Notes under the pieces: generated by a model
Databases searched by the model: none
What the model was told of the DNA's origin: nothing
The model's input: only the letters and a program-made list of their open reading frames with translations
Program-made: the position numbers and the translations under genes
Source: Sipunculus nudus
Taxonomy: Eukaryota; Annelida; Sipuncula; Golfingiida; Sipunculidae
Reading direction: 5' to 3'
Assembly: GCA_026874595.1 (NCBI GenBank)
Contig: CM049313.1
Location: 28,950,008 to 29,014,007 of the forward strand
DNA: 64,000 bases
In this document: one piece after another, positions 1-12,178 of the stretch
How positions within the stretch are numbered: position 1 is the first letter of the stretch
Layout: every line of letters starts with the position of its first letter

Positions 1-130
1 GAAAGCACATTTAAAATGCTATCGACTAAACTGCATCCGATCAGGTGTACAAAGCACCGTTTTTCCGCTACCGCCCACTAAAATACGACATTAATATAAA
101 TCTTGAAAAATGGTGTAGTTTTGAATAATG
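1..130. repeat. Truncated first monomer
   Basis: The window opens at about consensus position 58 (GAAAGCACATTT) and reaches the next phase marker at 131. This is the last 130 bases of a 187-bp unit, of the i subtype (GACTAAACTGCATCC). The array therefore continues upstream. Confidence 0.95.
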
Positions 131-316
131 AACTGGTCTGTACAACACCCTTCGACGGCAAAATCAAATATAAACTATACATCATTGGAAAGCACATTTA
201 AAATGCTATTGATTAAACCCTGTCCGATCAGGTGTACAAAGCACTGTTTTCCGCTACCGCCCACTAAAATACGACATTAATATAAATCTTGAAAAATGGT
301 GTAGTTTTGAATAATG

Positions 317-517
317 AACTGGTCTAAATAAAACACCCTTCGACGGCAAAATCAAATATAAACTATAATATAAACTATACATCATTGGAAAGCACAATTG
401 AAATGCTAATGATAAAACCCCTTCCGATTAGGTGTACAATGCACCGTTTTTCCGCTACCGCCCACTAAAATACGACATTAGTATAAATCTTGAAAAATGG
501 TGTAGTTTAGAATAATG
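317..517. repeat. 201-bp monomer with 12-bp internal duplication
   Basis: AATATAAACTAT is present twice in a row in the TATA-rich part of the unit, adding 12 bp. TCTAAATAAAACACC replaces TCTGTACAACACC, adding 2 bp. Together they account for 201 instead of 187. Confidence 0.9.
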
Positions 518-1078
518 AACTGGTCTGTACAACACCCTTCGACGGCAAAATCATATATAAACTATACATCATTGGAAAGCACATTTAAAATTCTATCGAG
601 TAAACCCCGTCCCATTAGGTGTACAATGCACCGTTTTTCCACTACCGCCCACTAAAATACGACATTAATATGAATCTTGAAAAATGGTGTAGTTTTGATT
701 AAAGAACTGGTCTGTACAACACCCTTTAACGGGAAAATCATATATAAACTATACATCATTGGAAAGCACATTTAAAATGCTATCGACTAAACTGCATCCG
801 ATGAGGTGTACAAAGCACCGTTTTTCCGCTACCGCCCACTAAAATACGACATTAATATAAATCTTGAAAAGTGGTGTAGTTTTGAATAATGAACTGGTCT
901 GTACAACACCCTTCGACGACAAAATCAAATATAAACTATACATCATTGGAAAGCACATTTAAAATTCTATCGATTAAACCCCGTCCGATCAGATGTACAG
1001 CGCACCGTTTTTGCGTTACCGCCCACTAAAATACGACATTAATATAAATCTTGAAAAATGGTGTAGTTTAGAATAATG

Positions 1079-1277
1079 AACTGGTCTGTACAACACCCTT
1101 CGACGGCAAAATCAAATATAAACTATAATATAAACTATACATTATGGAAAGCACAATTGAAATGCTAATGATAAAACCCCGTCCGATTAGGTGTAAAACG
1201 CACCGTTTTTCCGCTACCGCCCACTAAAATACGACATTAATATAAATAAAAAAAAAATGGTGTAGTTTTGAATAATG
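1079..1277. repeat. 199-bp monomer with 12-bp duplication and A-run
   Basis: It carries the same 12-bp AATATAAACTAT duplication, CATTATGG in place of CATCATTGG (-1), and a pure run of about ten A in place of CTTGAAAAA (+1). The sum of these changes equals the observed length. Confidence 0.9.
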
Positions 1278-1838
1278 AACTGGTCTGTACAACACCCTTC
1301 GGCGGCAAAATCAAATATAAACTATACATCATTGGAAAGCACATTTAAAATTCTATCGATTAAACCCCGTCCCATTAGGTGTAGAACGCACCGTTTTTCC
1401 GCTACCGCCCACTAAAATACGACATTAATATAAATCTTGAAAAATGGTATAGTTTTGAATAAAGAACTGGTCTGTACAACGCCCTTCGACGGCAAAATCA
1501 TATATAAACTATACATCATTGGAAAGCAAATTTAAAATTCTATCGATTAAACCCCGTCCGATCAGGTGAAAAACGCACCGTTTTTCCGCTACCGCCCACT
1601 AAAATACGACATTTATATAAATCTTGAAAAATGGTGTAGTTTTGAATAATGAACTGGTCTGTATAACACCCTTCGACGGCAAAATCATATATAAACTATA
1701 CATCATTGGAAAGCAAATTTAAAATTCTATCGATTAAACCCCGTCCGATCAGGTGAAAAACGCACAGTTTTTGCGCTACCGCCCACTAAAATACGACATT
1801 CATATAAATCTTGAAAAATGGTGTAGTTTAGAATAATG

Positions 1839-2006
1839 AACTGGTCTGTACAACACCCTTCGACGGGAAAATCATATATAAACTATACATCATTCGAAAA
1901 TACAATTAAAATGCTATCGTTTATACCCCGTCCGATCAGGTGAACAACGCACCGTTTTTCCGCTACCGCCCACTAATCTTGAAAAATGATGTTGTTTTGA
2001 ATAATG
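1839..2006. repeat. 168-bp monomer with 19-bp deletion
   Basis: CCCACTAATCTTG near 1968-1980 replaces the usual stretch from CCCACTAAAATACG to ATAAATCTTG. Nineteen bases are missing, and TAA is shared by the two flanks, which fits a slippage or microhomology deletion. I saw this exact lesion only once. Confidence 0.9.
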
Positions 2007-2192
2007 AACTGGTCTGTACAACACCCTTCGACGGCAAAATCATATATAAACTATATATCATTGGAAAGCAAATATAAAATGCTATCGATTTAACCCCGTC
2101 CGATCAAGTGTACAAAGCACTGTTTTCTGCTAACGCCCACTAAAATACGACATTCATATAAATCTTGAAAAATGGTGTAGTTTTGAATAATG

Positions 2193-3687
2193 AACTGGTC
2201 TGTACAACGCCCTTCGACGGCAAAATCATATATAAACTATACATCATTGGAAAGCAAATTTAAAATTCTATCGATTAAACCCCGTCCGATCAGGTGAACA
2301 ACGCACCGTTTTTGCGCTACCGCCCACTAAAATACGACATTCATATAAATCTTGAAAAATGGTGTAGTTTAGAATAATGAACTGGTCTGTACAACACCCT
2401 TCGACGGCAAAATCATATATAAACTATACATCATTGGAAAGCACATGTAAAATGATATCGATTAAACCCCGTCCGATCAGGTGTACAACGCACCGTTTTT
2501 GCGTTACCGCCCACTAAAATACGACATTCATATAAATCTTGAAAAATGATGTAGTTTTGAATAATGAACTGGTCTGTACAACACCCTTCGACGGCAAAAT
2601 CATATATTAACTATACATCATTCGAAAATACAATTAAAATGCTATCGTTTAAACCCCGTCCGATCAGGTGAACAACGCACCGTTTTTCCGCTACCGCCCA
2701 CTAAAATACGACGTTACTATAAATCTTGAAAAATGGTGTAGTTTTGAATAATGAACTGGTCTGTACAACACCCTTCGACGGCAAAATCATATATAAACTA
2801 TACATCATTGGAAAGCACATTTAAAATGCTATTGATTTAACCTCGTCCGATCAAATGTACAACGCTCCGTTTTTCCGCTACCGCCCAGTAAAATACATTA
2901 ATATAAATCTTGAAAAATGAAGGTAGTTTTGAATAATGAACTGGGGCTGTACAACACCCTTCGACGGCAAAATCATATATAAACTATACATCATTGGAAA
3001 GCACATGTAAAATGCCATCGATTAAAGCCCGTCCGATCAGGAGTACAACGCACCGTTTTTGCGTTACCGCCCACTAAAATACGACATTCATATAAATCTT
3101 GAAATATGGTGTAGTTTTGAATAATGAATTGGTCTGTACAACACCCTTCGACGGCAAAATCATATATAAACTATACATCATTGGAAAGCACATTTAAAAT
3201 TCTATCGATTTAACCCCGTCCGAATAGGTGTACAACGCACCGTTTTTCCGCTACCGCCCACTAAAATATGACATTCATATAAATCTTGAAAATTGGTGTA
3301 GTTTTGAATAATGAACTGGTCTGTACAACGCCCTTCGACGGCAAAATCATATATAAACTATACATCATTGGAAAGCACATTTAAAATTCTATCGATTAAA
3401 CCCCGTCCGATCAGGTGTACAACGCACCGTTTTTCCGCTACCGCCCACTAAAATACGACATTCATATAAATCTTGAAAAATGGTGTAGTTTTGAATAATG
3501 AACTGGTCTGTATAACACCCTTCGACGGCAAAATCATATATAAACTATACATCATTGGAAAGCACATTTAAAATTCTATCGATTAAACCCCGTCCGAATA
3601 GGTGTACAACGCACCGTTTTTCCGCTACCGCCCACTAAAATACGACATTAATATAAATCTTGAAAAATGGTGTAGTTTTGAATAAAG
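2193..3687. repeat. Higher-order core cassette e-d-c-a-b-k-g-h, copy at 2.2 kb
   Basis: Eight monomers in a fixed order, starting at 2193, 2380, 2567, 2754, 2939, 3127, 3314 and 3501. Each has its own diagnostic variants (see the summary for the letters). The a unit here lacks GAC in AAATACGACATT near 2895, so it is 3 bp short. The same order, or long parts of it, recurs at 7.1, 14.2, 20.7, 24.5, 28.1, 35.5, 38.5, 42.6, 44.5 and 60 kb. This is the nearest thing to a higher-order repeat unit in the array. Confidence 0.85.
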
Positions 3688-4186
3688 AACTAGTCTGTAC
3701 AACATTCTTTAACGGGAAAATCATATATAAACTATACATCATTCGAAAATACATTTAAAATGCTATCGATTAAACACCGTCCGAATAGGTGAACAACGCA
3801 CCGTTTTTCCGCTACCGCCCACTAAAATACGACAATATTATAAATCTTGAAAAATTGTGTAGTTTTGAATAATGAACTGGTCTGTACAACACCCTTCGAC
3901 GGCAAAATCATATATAAACTATACACCATTGGAAAGCACATTTAAAATGCTATTGATTAAACCCCGTCCGATCAGGTGTACAAAGCACCGTTTTTGCGCT
4001 ACCGCCCACTAAAATACGACATTCATATAAATCTTGAAAAATGGTGTAGTTTAGAATAATGAACTGGTCTGAACAACACCCTTCGACGGCAAAATCATAT
4101 ATAAACTATACATCAATGGAAAGCACATGTAAAATGATATCGATTAAACCCCGTCCGATCAGATGTACAGCGCACCGTTTTTGCGT

Positions 4187-4571
4187 TACCGCCCACTAAA
4201 ATACGACATTAATATAAATCTTGAAAAATGGTGTAGTTTAGAATAATGAACTGGTCTGTACAACACCCTTCGACGGCAAAATCAAATATAAACTATAATA
4301 TAAACTATACATTATGGAAAGCACAATTGAAATGCTAATGATAAAACCCCGTCCGATTAGGTGTAAAGCGCACCGTTTTTCCGCTACCGCCCACTAAAAT
4401 ACGACATTAATATAATTAAAAAAAAATGGTGTAGTTTTGAATAATGAACTGGTCTGTACAACACCCTTCGACGGCAAAATCAAATATAAACTATACATCA
4501 TTGGAAAGCACATTTAAAATTCTATCGATTAAACCCCGTCCCATTAGGTGTAGAACGCACCGTTTTTCCGC
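4187..4571. repeat. Two-monomer insertion, or deletion in partner, 385 bp
   Basis: The length equals one 187-bp and one 198-bp unit. It contains the 12-bp-duplication unit and a CCCATTAGGTGTAGAACGC unit, the pair also seen at 1079-1460. The variant TACCACCCA follows it here and directly follows TTTTTGCGT in the shorter copy, so the breakpoint lies inside a monomer in register. Confidence 0.8.
4249..4446. repeat. 198-bp monomer with 12-bp duplication and A-run
   Basis: A relative of the unit at 1079, with the 12-bp duplication, CATTATGG and an A-run of about nine. It lies inside the 385-bp stretch that is missing from the paired copy at 6879-10067. Confidence 0.9.
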
Positions 4572-4654
4572 TACCACCCATTAAAATACGACATTAATAT
4601 AAATCTTGAAAAATGGTGTAGTTTAGAATAATGAACTGGTCTGTACAACACCCT

Positions 4655-5590
4655 TCGACGGGAAAATCATATATAAACTATACATCATTCGAAAATACAA
4701 TTAAAATGCTATCGTTTATACCCCGTCCGATCAGGTGAACAACGCACCGTTTTTCCGCTACCGCCCACTAAAATACGACGTTAATATAAATCTTGAAAAA
4801 TGGTGTAGTTTTGAATAATGAATTGGTCTGTACAACACCCTTCGACGGCAAAATCATATATAAACTATACATCATTGGAAAGCACATTTAAAATGCTATT
4901 GATTTAACCTCGTCCGATCAAATGTACAACGCTCCGTTTTTCCGCCACCGCCCAGTAAAATACGACATTAATATAAATCTTGAAAAATGAAGGTAGTTTT
5001 GAATAATGAACTGGGGCTGTACAACACCCTTCGACGGCAAAATCAAATATGACCTATACATCATCGGAAAGCATATTTAAAATGCTATCGACTAAACTGC
5101 ATCCGATCAGGTGTACAAAGCACCGTTTTTGCGCTACCGCCCACTAAAATACGACATTCATATAAATCTTGAAAAATGGTGTAGTTTAGAATAATGAACT
5201 GGTCTGTACAACACACTTCGACGGCAAAATCATATATAAACTATACATCATTGGAAAGCACATGTAAAATGCTATTGATTAAACCCTGTCCGATCAGGTG
5301 TACAAAGCATTGTTTTCCGCTACCGCCCACTAAAAGACGACATTAATATAAATCTTGAAAAATGGTGTAGTTTTGAATAATGAACTGGTCTGTACAACAC
5401 CCTTCGACGGCAAAATCATATATAAACTATACACCATTGGAAAGCACATTTAAAATGCTATTGATTAAACCCCGTCCGATCAGGTGTACAAAGCACCGTT
5501 TTTGCGCTACCGCCCACTAAAATACGACATTCATATAAATCTTGAAAAATGGTGTAGTTTAGAATAATGAACTGGTCTGTACAACACCCT
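4655..5590. repeat. 936-bp five-monomer tandem duplication, copy 1
   Basis: TCGACGGGAA at 4655 recurs at 5591. The run that follows (c-like unit with GTTTATACCCCG, a unit with CGCCACCGCCCAG, i-like unit with CATCATCGGAAAGCATA, a unit with CACACTTCGACGG) is repeated in order. Copy 1 has GACCTATACATC where copy 2 has GAACTATACATC near 5050 and 5986. Confidence 0.85.
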
Positions 5591-6210
5591 TCGACGGGAA
5601 AATCATATATAAACTATACATCATTCGAAAATACAATTAAAATGCTATCGTTTATACCCCGTCCGATCAGGTGAACAACGCACCGTTTTTCCGCTACCGC
5701 CCACTAAAATACGACGTTAATATAAATCTTGAAAAATGGTGTAGTTTTGAATAATGAACTGGTCTGTACAACACCCTTCGACGGCAAAATCATATATAAA
5801 CTATACATCATTGGAAAGCACATTTAAAATGCTATTGATTTAACCTCGTCCGATCAAATGTACAACGCTCCGTTTTTCCGCCACCGCCCAGTAAAATACG
5901 ACATTAATATAAATCTTGAAAAATGAAGGTAGTTTTGAATAATGAACTGGGGCTGTACAACACCCTTCGACGGCAAAATCAAATATGAACTATACATCAT
6001 CGGAAAGCATATTTAAAATGCTATCGACTAAACTGCATCCGATCAGGTGTACAAAGCACCGTTTTTGCGCTACCGCCCACTAAAATACGACATTCATATA
6101 AATCTTGAAAAATGGTGTAGTTTAGAATAATGAACTTGTCTGTACAACACACTTCGACGGCAAAATCATATATAAACTATACATCATTGGAAAGCACATG
6201 TAAAATGCTA
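5591..6210. repeat. 936-bp five-monomer tandem duplication, copy 2 (partial)
   Basis: It matches 4655 onward at +936 until about 6210. There this copy changes to GATTAAAGCCCG while copy 1 has GATTAAACCCTG. It also begins the 5591-7075 block that recurs at 12725. Confidence 0.8.
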
Positions 6211-7075
6211 TCGATTAAAGCCCGTCCGATCAGGTGTACAAAGCACCGTTTTTGCGTTACCGCCCACTAAAATACGACATTCATATAAATCTTGAAAAAT
6301 GGTGTAGTTTTGAATAATGAATTGGTCTGTACAACGCCCTTCGACGGCAAAATCATATATAAACTATACATCATTGGAAAGCACATTTAAACTTCTATCG
6401 ATTAAACCCCGTCGGAATAGGTCACAACGCACCGTTTTCCGCTACCGCCCAGTAAAATACGACATTAATATAAATCTTGAAAAATGGTGTAGTTTTGAAT
6501 AATGAACTGGTCTGTACAACGCCCTTCGACGGCAAAATCATATATAAACTATACATCATTGGAAAGCACATTTAAAATTCTATCGATTAAACCCCGTCCG
6601 ATCAGGTGTACAACGCACCGTTTTTCCGCTACCGCCCACTCAAATACGACATTCATATAAATCTTGAAAAATGGTGTAGTTTTGAATAATGAACTGGTCT
6701 GTATAACACCCTTCGACGGCAAAATCATATATAAACTATACATCATTGGAAAGCACATTTAAAATTCTATCGATTAAACCCCGTCCGAATAGGTGTACAA
6801 CGCACCGTTTTTCCGCTACCGCCCACTAAAATACGACATTAATATAAATCTTGAAAAATGGTGTAGTTTTGAATACTGAACTGGTCTGTACAACACCCTT
6901 CGACGGCAAAATCATATATAAACTATATATCATTGGAAAGCACATATAAAATGCTATCGATTTAACCCCGTCCGATCAAGTGTACAAAGCACTGTTTTCC
7001 GCTAACGCCCACTAAAAGACGACATTCATATAAATCTTGAAAAATGGTGTAGTTTTGAATAATGAACTGGTCTGT
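5591..7075. repeat. Duplicated block, partner at 12725-14210
   Basis: Eight monomers match at +7134, or +7135 after a one-base difference in a T run near 6436. They include a j unit (CTTCTATCGATTAAAC with GTCGGAATAGGTCACAAC), a g unit with the variant CCACTCAAATACG in both copies, an h unit and an f unit. The match ends near 7075, where the next unit is e here and a in the partner. Confidence 0.85.
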
Positions 7076-10067
7076 ACAACGCCCTTCGACGGCAAAATCA
7101 TATATAAACTATACATCATTGGAAAGCACATTTAAAATTCTATCGATTAAACCCCGTCCGATCAGGTGAACAACGCACCGTTTTTGCGCTACCGCCCACT
7201 AAAATACGACATTCATATAAATCTTGAAAAATGGTGTAGTTTAGAATAATGAACTGGTCTGTACAACACCCTTCGACGGCAAAATCATATATAAACTATA
7301 CATCATTGGAAAGCACATGTAAAATGATATCGATTAAACCCCGTCCGATCAGGTGTACAACGCACCGTTTTTGCGTTACCGCCCACTAAAATACGACATT
7401 CATATAAATCTTGAAAAATGATGTAGTTTTGAATAATGAACTGGTCTGTACAACACCCTTCGACGGCAAAATCATATATTAACTATACATCATTCGAAAA
7501 TACAATTAAAATGCTATCGTTTAAACCCCGTCCGATCAGGTGAACAACGCACCGTTTTTCCGCTACCGCCCACTAAAATACGACGTTACTATAAATCTTG
7601 AAAAATGGTGTAGTTTTGAATAATGAACTGGTCTGTACAACACCCTTCGACGGCAAAATCATATATAAACTATACATCATTGGAAAGCACATTTAAAATG
7701 CTATTGATTTAACCTCGTCCGATCAAATGTACAACGCTCCGTTTTTCCGCTACCGCCCAGTAAAATACGACATTAATATAAATCTTGAAAAATGAAGGTA
7801 GTTTTGAATAATGAACTGGGGCTGTACAACACCCTTCGACGGCAAAATCATATATAAACTATACATCATTGGAAAGCACATGTAAAATGCTATCGATTAA
7901 AGCCCGTCCGATCAGGAGTACAACGCACCGTTTTTGCGTTACCGCCCACTAAAATACAACATTAATATAAATCTTGAAATATGGTGTAGTTTTGAATAAT
8001 GAATTGGTCTGTACAACACCCTTCGACGGCAAAATCATATATAAACTATACATCATTGGAAAGCACATTTAAAATTCTATCGATTTAACCCCGTCCGAAT
8101 AGGTGTACAACGCACCATTTTTCCGCTACTGCCCACTAAAATATGACATTCATATAAATCTTGAAAATTGGTGTAGTTTTGAATAATGAACTGGTCTGTA
8201 CAACGCCCTTCGACGGCAAAATCATATATAAACTATACATCATTGGAAAGCACATTTAAAATTCTATCGATTAAACCCCGTCCGATCAGGTGTACAACGC
8301 ACCGTTTTTCCGCTACCGCCCACTAAAATACGACATTCATATAAATCTTGAAAAATGGTGTAGTTTTGAATAATGAACTGGTCTGTATAACACCCTTCGA
8401 CGGCAAAATCATATATAAACTATACATCATTGGAAAGCACATTTAAAATTCTATCGATTAAACCCCGTCCGAATAGGTGTACAACGCACCGTTTTTCCGC
8501 TACCGCCCACTAAAATACGACGTTAATATAAATCTTGAAAAATGGTGTAGTTTTGAATAAAGAACTGGTCTGTACAACATTCTTTAACGGGAAAATCATA
8601 TATAAACTATACATCATTCGAAAATACATTTAAAATGCTATCGATTAAACACCGTCCGAATAGGTGAACAACGCACCGTTTTTCCGCTACCGCCCACTAA
8701 AATACGACAATATTATAAATCTTGAAAAATTGTGTAGTTTTGAATAATGAACTGGTCTGTACAACACCCTTCGACGGCAAAATCATATATAAACTATACA
8801 CCATTGGAAAGCACATTTAAAATGCTATTGATTAAACCCCGTCCGATCAGGTGTACAAAGCACCGTTTTTGCGCTACCGCCCACTAAAATACGACATTCA
8901 TATAAATCTTGAAAAATGGTGTAGTTTAGAATAATGAACTGGTCTGAACAACACCCTTCGACGGCAAAATCATATATAAACTATACATCAATGGAAAGCA
9001 CATGTAAAATGATATCGATTAAACCCCGTCCGATCAGATGTACAGCGCACCGTTTTTGCGTTACCACCCACTAAAATACGACATTAATATAAATCTTGAA
9101 AAATGGTGTAGTTTAGAATAATGAACTGGTCTGTACAACACCCTTCGACGGGAAAATCATATATAAACTATACATCATTCGAAAATACAATTAAAATGCT
9201 ATCGTTTATACCCCGTCCGATCAGGTGAACAACGCACCGTTTTTCCGCTACCGCCCACTAAAATACGACGTTAATATAAATCTTGAAAAATGGTGTAGTT
9301 TTGAATAATGAACTGGTCTGTACAACACCCTTCGACGGCAAAATCATATATAAACTATACATCATTGGAAAGCACATTTAAAATGCTATTGATTTAACCT
9401 CGTCCGATCAAATGTACAACGCTCCGTTTTTCCGCCACCGCCCAGTAAAATACGACATTAATATAAATCTTGAAAAATGAAGGTAGTTTTGAATAATGAA
9501 CTGGGGCTGTACAACATCCTTCGACGGCAAAATCAAATATGAACTATACATCATCGGAAAGCATATTTAAAATGCTATCGACTAAACTGCATCCGATCAG
9601 GTGTACAAAGCACCGTTTTTGCGCTACCGCCCACTAAAATACGACATTCATATAAATCTTGAAAAATGGTGTAGTTTAGAATAATGAACTGGTCTGTACA
9701 ACACACTTCGACGGCAAAATCATATATAAACTATACATCATTGGAAAGCACATGTAAAATGCTATTGATTAAGCCCTGTCCGATCAGGTGTACAAAGCAT
9801 TGTTTTCCGCTACCGCCCACTAAAAGACGACATTAATATAAATCTTGAAAAATGGTGTAGTTTTGAATAATGAACTGGTCTGTACAACACCCTTCGACGG
9901 CAAAATCATATATAAACTATACACCATTGGAAAGCACATTTAAAATGCTATTGATTAAACCCCGTCCGATCAGGTGTACAAAGCACCGTTTTTGCGCTAC
10001 CGCCCACTAAAATACGACATTCATATAAATCTTGAAAAATGGTGTAGTTTAGAATAATGAACTGGTC
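6879..10067. repeat. Large duplication, right copy (partner 2007-5577)
   Basis: It follows the same unit order as the left copy without the two extra monomers. Markers that pair up include CAAGTGTACAAAGCACTG, CTGGGGCTGTACAAC (2941 and 7816), ACATTCTTTAACGGG (3701 and 8576) and CAGATGTACAGC (4160 and 9035). It carries ACCACCCAC near 9063, whereas the left copy has this variant after the extra monomers. Confidence 0.85.
7065..8562. repeat. Higher-order core cassette e-d-c-a-b-k-g-h, copy at 7.1 kb
   Basis: Same eight-monomer order as at 2193, at an offset of about 4.87 kb. Here the a unit is intact, so the cassette is 3 bp longer. It is preceded by an f unit and followed by a CATTCGAAAATACATTT unit with ACATTCTTTAACGGG, exactly as in the first copy. 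Confidence 0.85.
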
Positions 10068-10267
10068 TGAACAACACCCTTCGACGGCAAAATCATATAT
10101 AAACTATACATCAATGGAAAGCACATGTAAAATGATATCGATTAAACCCCGTCCGATCAGATGTACAGCGCACCGTTTTTGCGTTACCACCCACTAAAAT
10201 ACGACATTAATATAAATCTTGAAAAATGGTGTAGTTTAGAATAATGAACTGGTCTGTACAACACCCT
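9145..10267. repeat. 1123-bp six-monomer tandem duplication, copy 1
   Basis: TCGACGGGAA at 9145 recurs at 10268. The run includes the GTTTATACCCCG unit, the CGCCACCGCCCAG unit, the CATCATCGGAAAGCATA unit and the GTACAAAGCATTG unit. Private changes here are ACAACATCCTTCG near 9511 and TTAAGCCCTGTCC near 9769. Confidence 0.85.
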
Positions 10268-10990
10268 TCGACGGGAAAATCATATATAAACTATACATCA
10301 TTCGAAAATACAATTAAAATGCTATCGTTTATACCCCGTCCGATCAGGTGAACAACGCACCGTTTTTCCGCTACCGCCCACTAAAATACGACGTTAATAT
10401 AAATCTTGAAAAATGGTGTAGTTTTGAATAATGAACTGGTCTGTACAACACCCTTCGACGGCAAAATCATATATAAACTATACATCATTGGAAAGCACAT
10501 TTAAAATGCTATTGATTTAACCTCGTCCGATCAAATGTACAACGCTCCGTTTTTCCGCCACCGCCCAGTAAAATACGACATTAATATAAATCTTGAAAAA
10601 TGAAGGTAGTTTTGAATAATGAACTGGGGCTGTACAACACCCTTCGACGGCAAAATCAAATATGAACTATACATCATCGGAAAGCATATTTAAAATGCTA
10701 TCGACTAAACTGCATCCGATCAGGTGTACAAAGCACCGTTTTTGCGCTACCGCCCACTAAAATACGACATTCATATAAATCTTGAAAAATGGTGTAGTTT
10801 AGAATAATGAACTGGTCTGTACAACACACTTCGACGGCAAAATCATATATAAACTATACATCATTGGAAAGCACATGTAAAATGCTATTGATTAAACCCT
10901 GTCCGATCAGGTGTACAAAGCATTGTTTTCCGCTACCGCCCACTAAAAGACCACATTAATATAAATCTTGAAAAATGGTGTAGTTTTGAA
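10268..10990. repeat. 1123-bp six-monomer tandem duplication, copy 2 (partial)
   Basis: It matches copy 1 at +1123 for about four monomers, to the GTACAAAGCATTG unit. It then passes into the TCTAAATACAACACC unit with the 12-bp duplication, so the last units of copy 1 are not repeated. Confidence 0.8.
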
Positions 10991-10995
10991 TAATG

Positions 10996-11194
10996 AACTG
11001 GTCTAAATACAACACCCTTCGACGGCAAAATCAAATATAAACTATAATATAAACTATACATTATGGAAAGCACAATTGAAATGCTAATGATAAAACCCCG
11101 TCCGATTAGGTGTAAAACGCACCGTTTTTCCGCTACCGCCCACTAAAATACGACATTAATATAAATAAAAAAAATGGTGTAGTTTTGAATAATG
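10996..11194. repeat. 199-bp monomer with 12-bp duplication and A-run
   Basis: It has TCTAAATACAACACC, the 12-bp AATATAAACTAT duplication, CATTATGG and an A-run. The following unit starts AGCTGG instead of AACTGG. Confidence 0.88.
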
Positions 11195-11438
11195 AGCTGG
11201 TCTGTACAACACCCTTCGACGGCAAAATCAAATATAAACTATACATCATTGGAAAGCACATTTAAAATTCTATCGATTAAACCCCGTCCCATTAGGTGTA
11301 GAATGCACCGTTTTTCCGCTACCGCCCACTAAAATACGACAATAATATAAATCTTGAAAAATGGTGTAGTTTTGAATAAAGAACTGGTCTGTACAACACC
11401 CTTCGACGGCAAAATCATATATAAACTATACATCATTG

Positions 11439-12178
11439 GAAAGCACATTTAAAATGCTATCGACTAAACTGCATCCGATCAGGTGTACAAAGCACCGTTT
11501 TTCCGCTACCGCCCACTAAAATACGACATTCATATAAATCTTGAAAAATGGTGTAGTTTTGAATAATGAACTGGTCTGTACAACACCCTTCGACGGCAAA
11601 ATCAAATATAAACTATACATCATTGGAAAGCACATTTAAAATGCTATTGATTAAACCCTGTCCGATCAGGTGTACAAAGCACTGTTTTCCGCTACCGCCC
11701 ACTAAAAAACGACATTAATATAAATCTTGAAAAATGGTGTAGTTTTGAATAATGAACTGGTCTAAATAAAACACCCTTCGACGGCAAAATCAAATATAAA
11801 CTATAATATAAACTATACATCATTGGAAAGCACAATTGAAATGCTAATGATAAAACCCCTTCCGATTAGGTGTACAATGCACCGTTTTTCCGCTACCGCC
11901 CACTAAAATACGACATTAGTATAAATCTTGAAAAATGGTGTAGTTTTGAATAATGAACTGGTCTGTACAACACCCTTCGACGGCAAAATCATATATAAAC
12001 TATACATCATTGGAAAGCACATTTAAAATTCTATCGATTAAACCCCGTCCCATTAGGTGTAGAACGCACCGTTTTTCCGCTACCGCCCACTAAAATACGA
12101 CATTAATATAAATCTTGAAAAATGGTGTAGTTTTGAATAAAGAACTGGTCTGTACAACATTCTTTAACGGGAAAATCA
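11439..12178. repeat. Duplicated segment, partner at 1-740
   Basis: Second copy of the four-monomer run at the left end of the window, with small differences such as AAAAAACGAC instead of AAAATACGAC near 11705 and AGAACGCACC for ACAATGCACC. It is followed by ACATTCTTTAACGGG units that match 8575 onward, so the block was joined to a different neighbour from the one at 740. Confidence 0.85.
11755..11955. repeat. 201-bp monomer with 12-bp internal duplication
   Basis: Equivalent of the unit at 317-517, with the same two insertions, lying inside the block repeated at an 11,438-base offset. Confidence 0.9.

Larger units (their letters stand above)
1..740. repeat. Duplicated segment, partner at 11439-12178
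   Basis: The i-type unit, the CTATTGATTAAACCCTGTCC unit, the TCTAAATAAAACACCC unit with its 12-bp duplication, and the following CCCATTAGG unit occur in the same order at an offset of 11,438 bases. TCTAAATAAA is at 323 here and at 11761 there. The match weakens after about 740, where the next unit differs. Confidence 0.85.
1..2006. repeat. Left divergent zone of the array
   Basis: About eleven monomers with mixed variants and no clear cassette order. They include units ending AATAAAGAACTGG instead of AATAATGAACTGG, units with CCCATTAGGTGTA, i-type units (GACTAAACTGCATCC), units with a 12-bp internal duplication, and one with a 19-bp deletion. Several of these variants reappear near 11-12 kb and in the H blocks after 50 kb, so this looks like a more diverged lineage than the cassette regions. 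No gene is present. Confidence 0.75.
2007..5577. repeat. Large duplication, left copy (partner 6879-10067)
   Basis: This holds an f unit, the core cassette, ACATTCTTTAACGGG units, CAGATGTACAGCGC units and GACGGGAAAATC units. It matches 6879-10067 at an offset of 4872-4875 up to about 4187, and at 4490 from 4571 on. The change of offset is a 385-bp (two-monomer) stretch present only here. It ends near 5577, where the sequence jumps back to a GACGGGAAAATC unit (the 936-bp duplication). Confidence 0.85.

Noticed and set aside
1201-1260. Poly(A) tail of a retroposed sequence
   Set aside because: The A-run near 1248-1257 sits in phase inside a monomer, replacing CTTGAAAAA, and is flanked on both sides by normal monomer sequence.
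6549-6758. Reverse-strand open frames of 69 codons starting MCFPMMYS (also at 13684 and 51667)
   Set aside because: They are antisense readings of g, h, d or j units. The first two are identical only because they lie in the same duplicated block (offset 7135).
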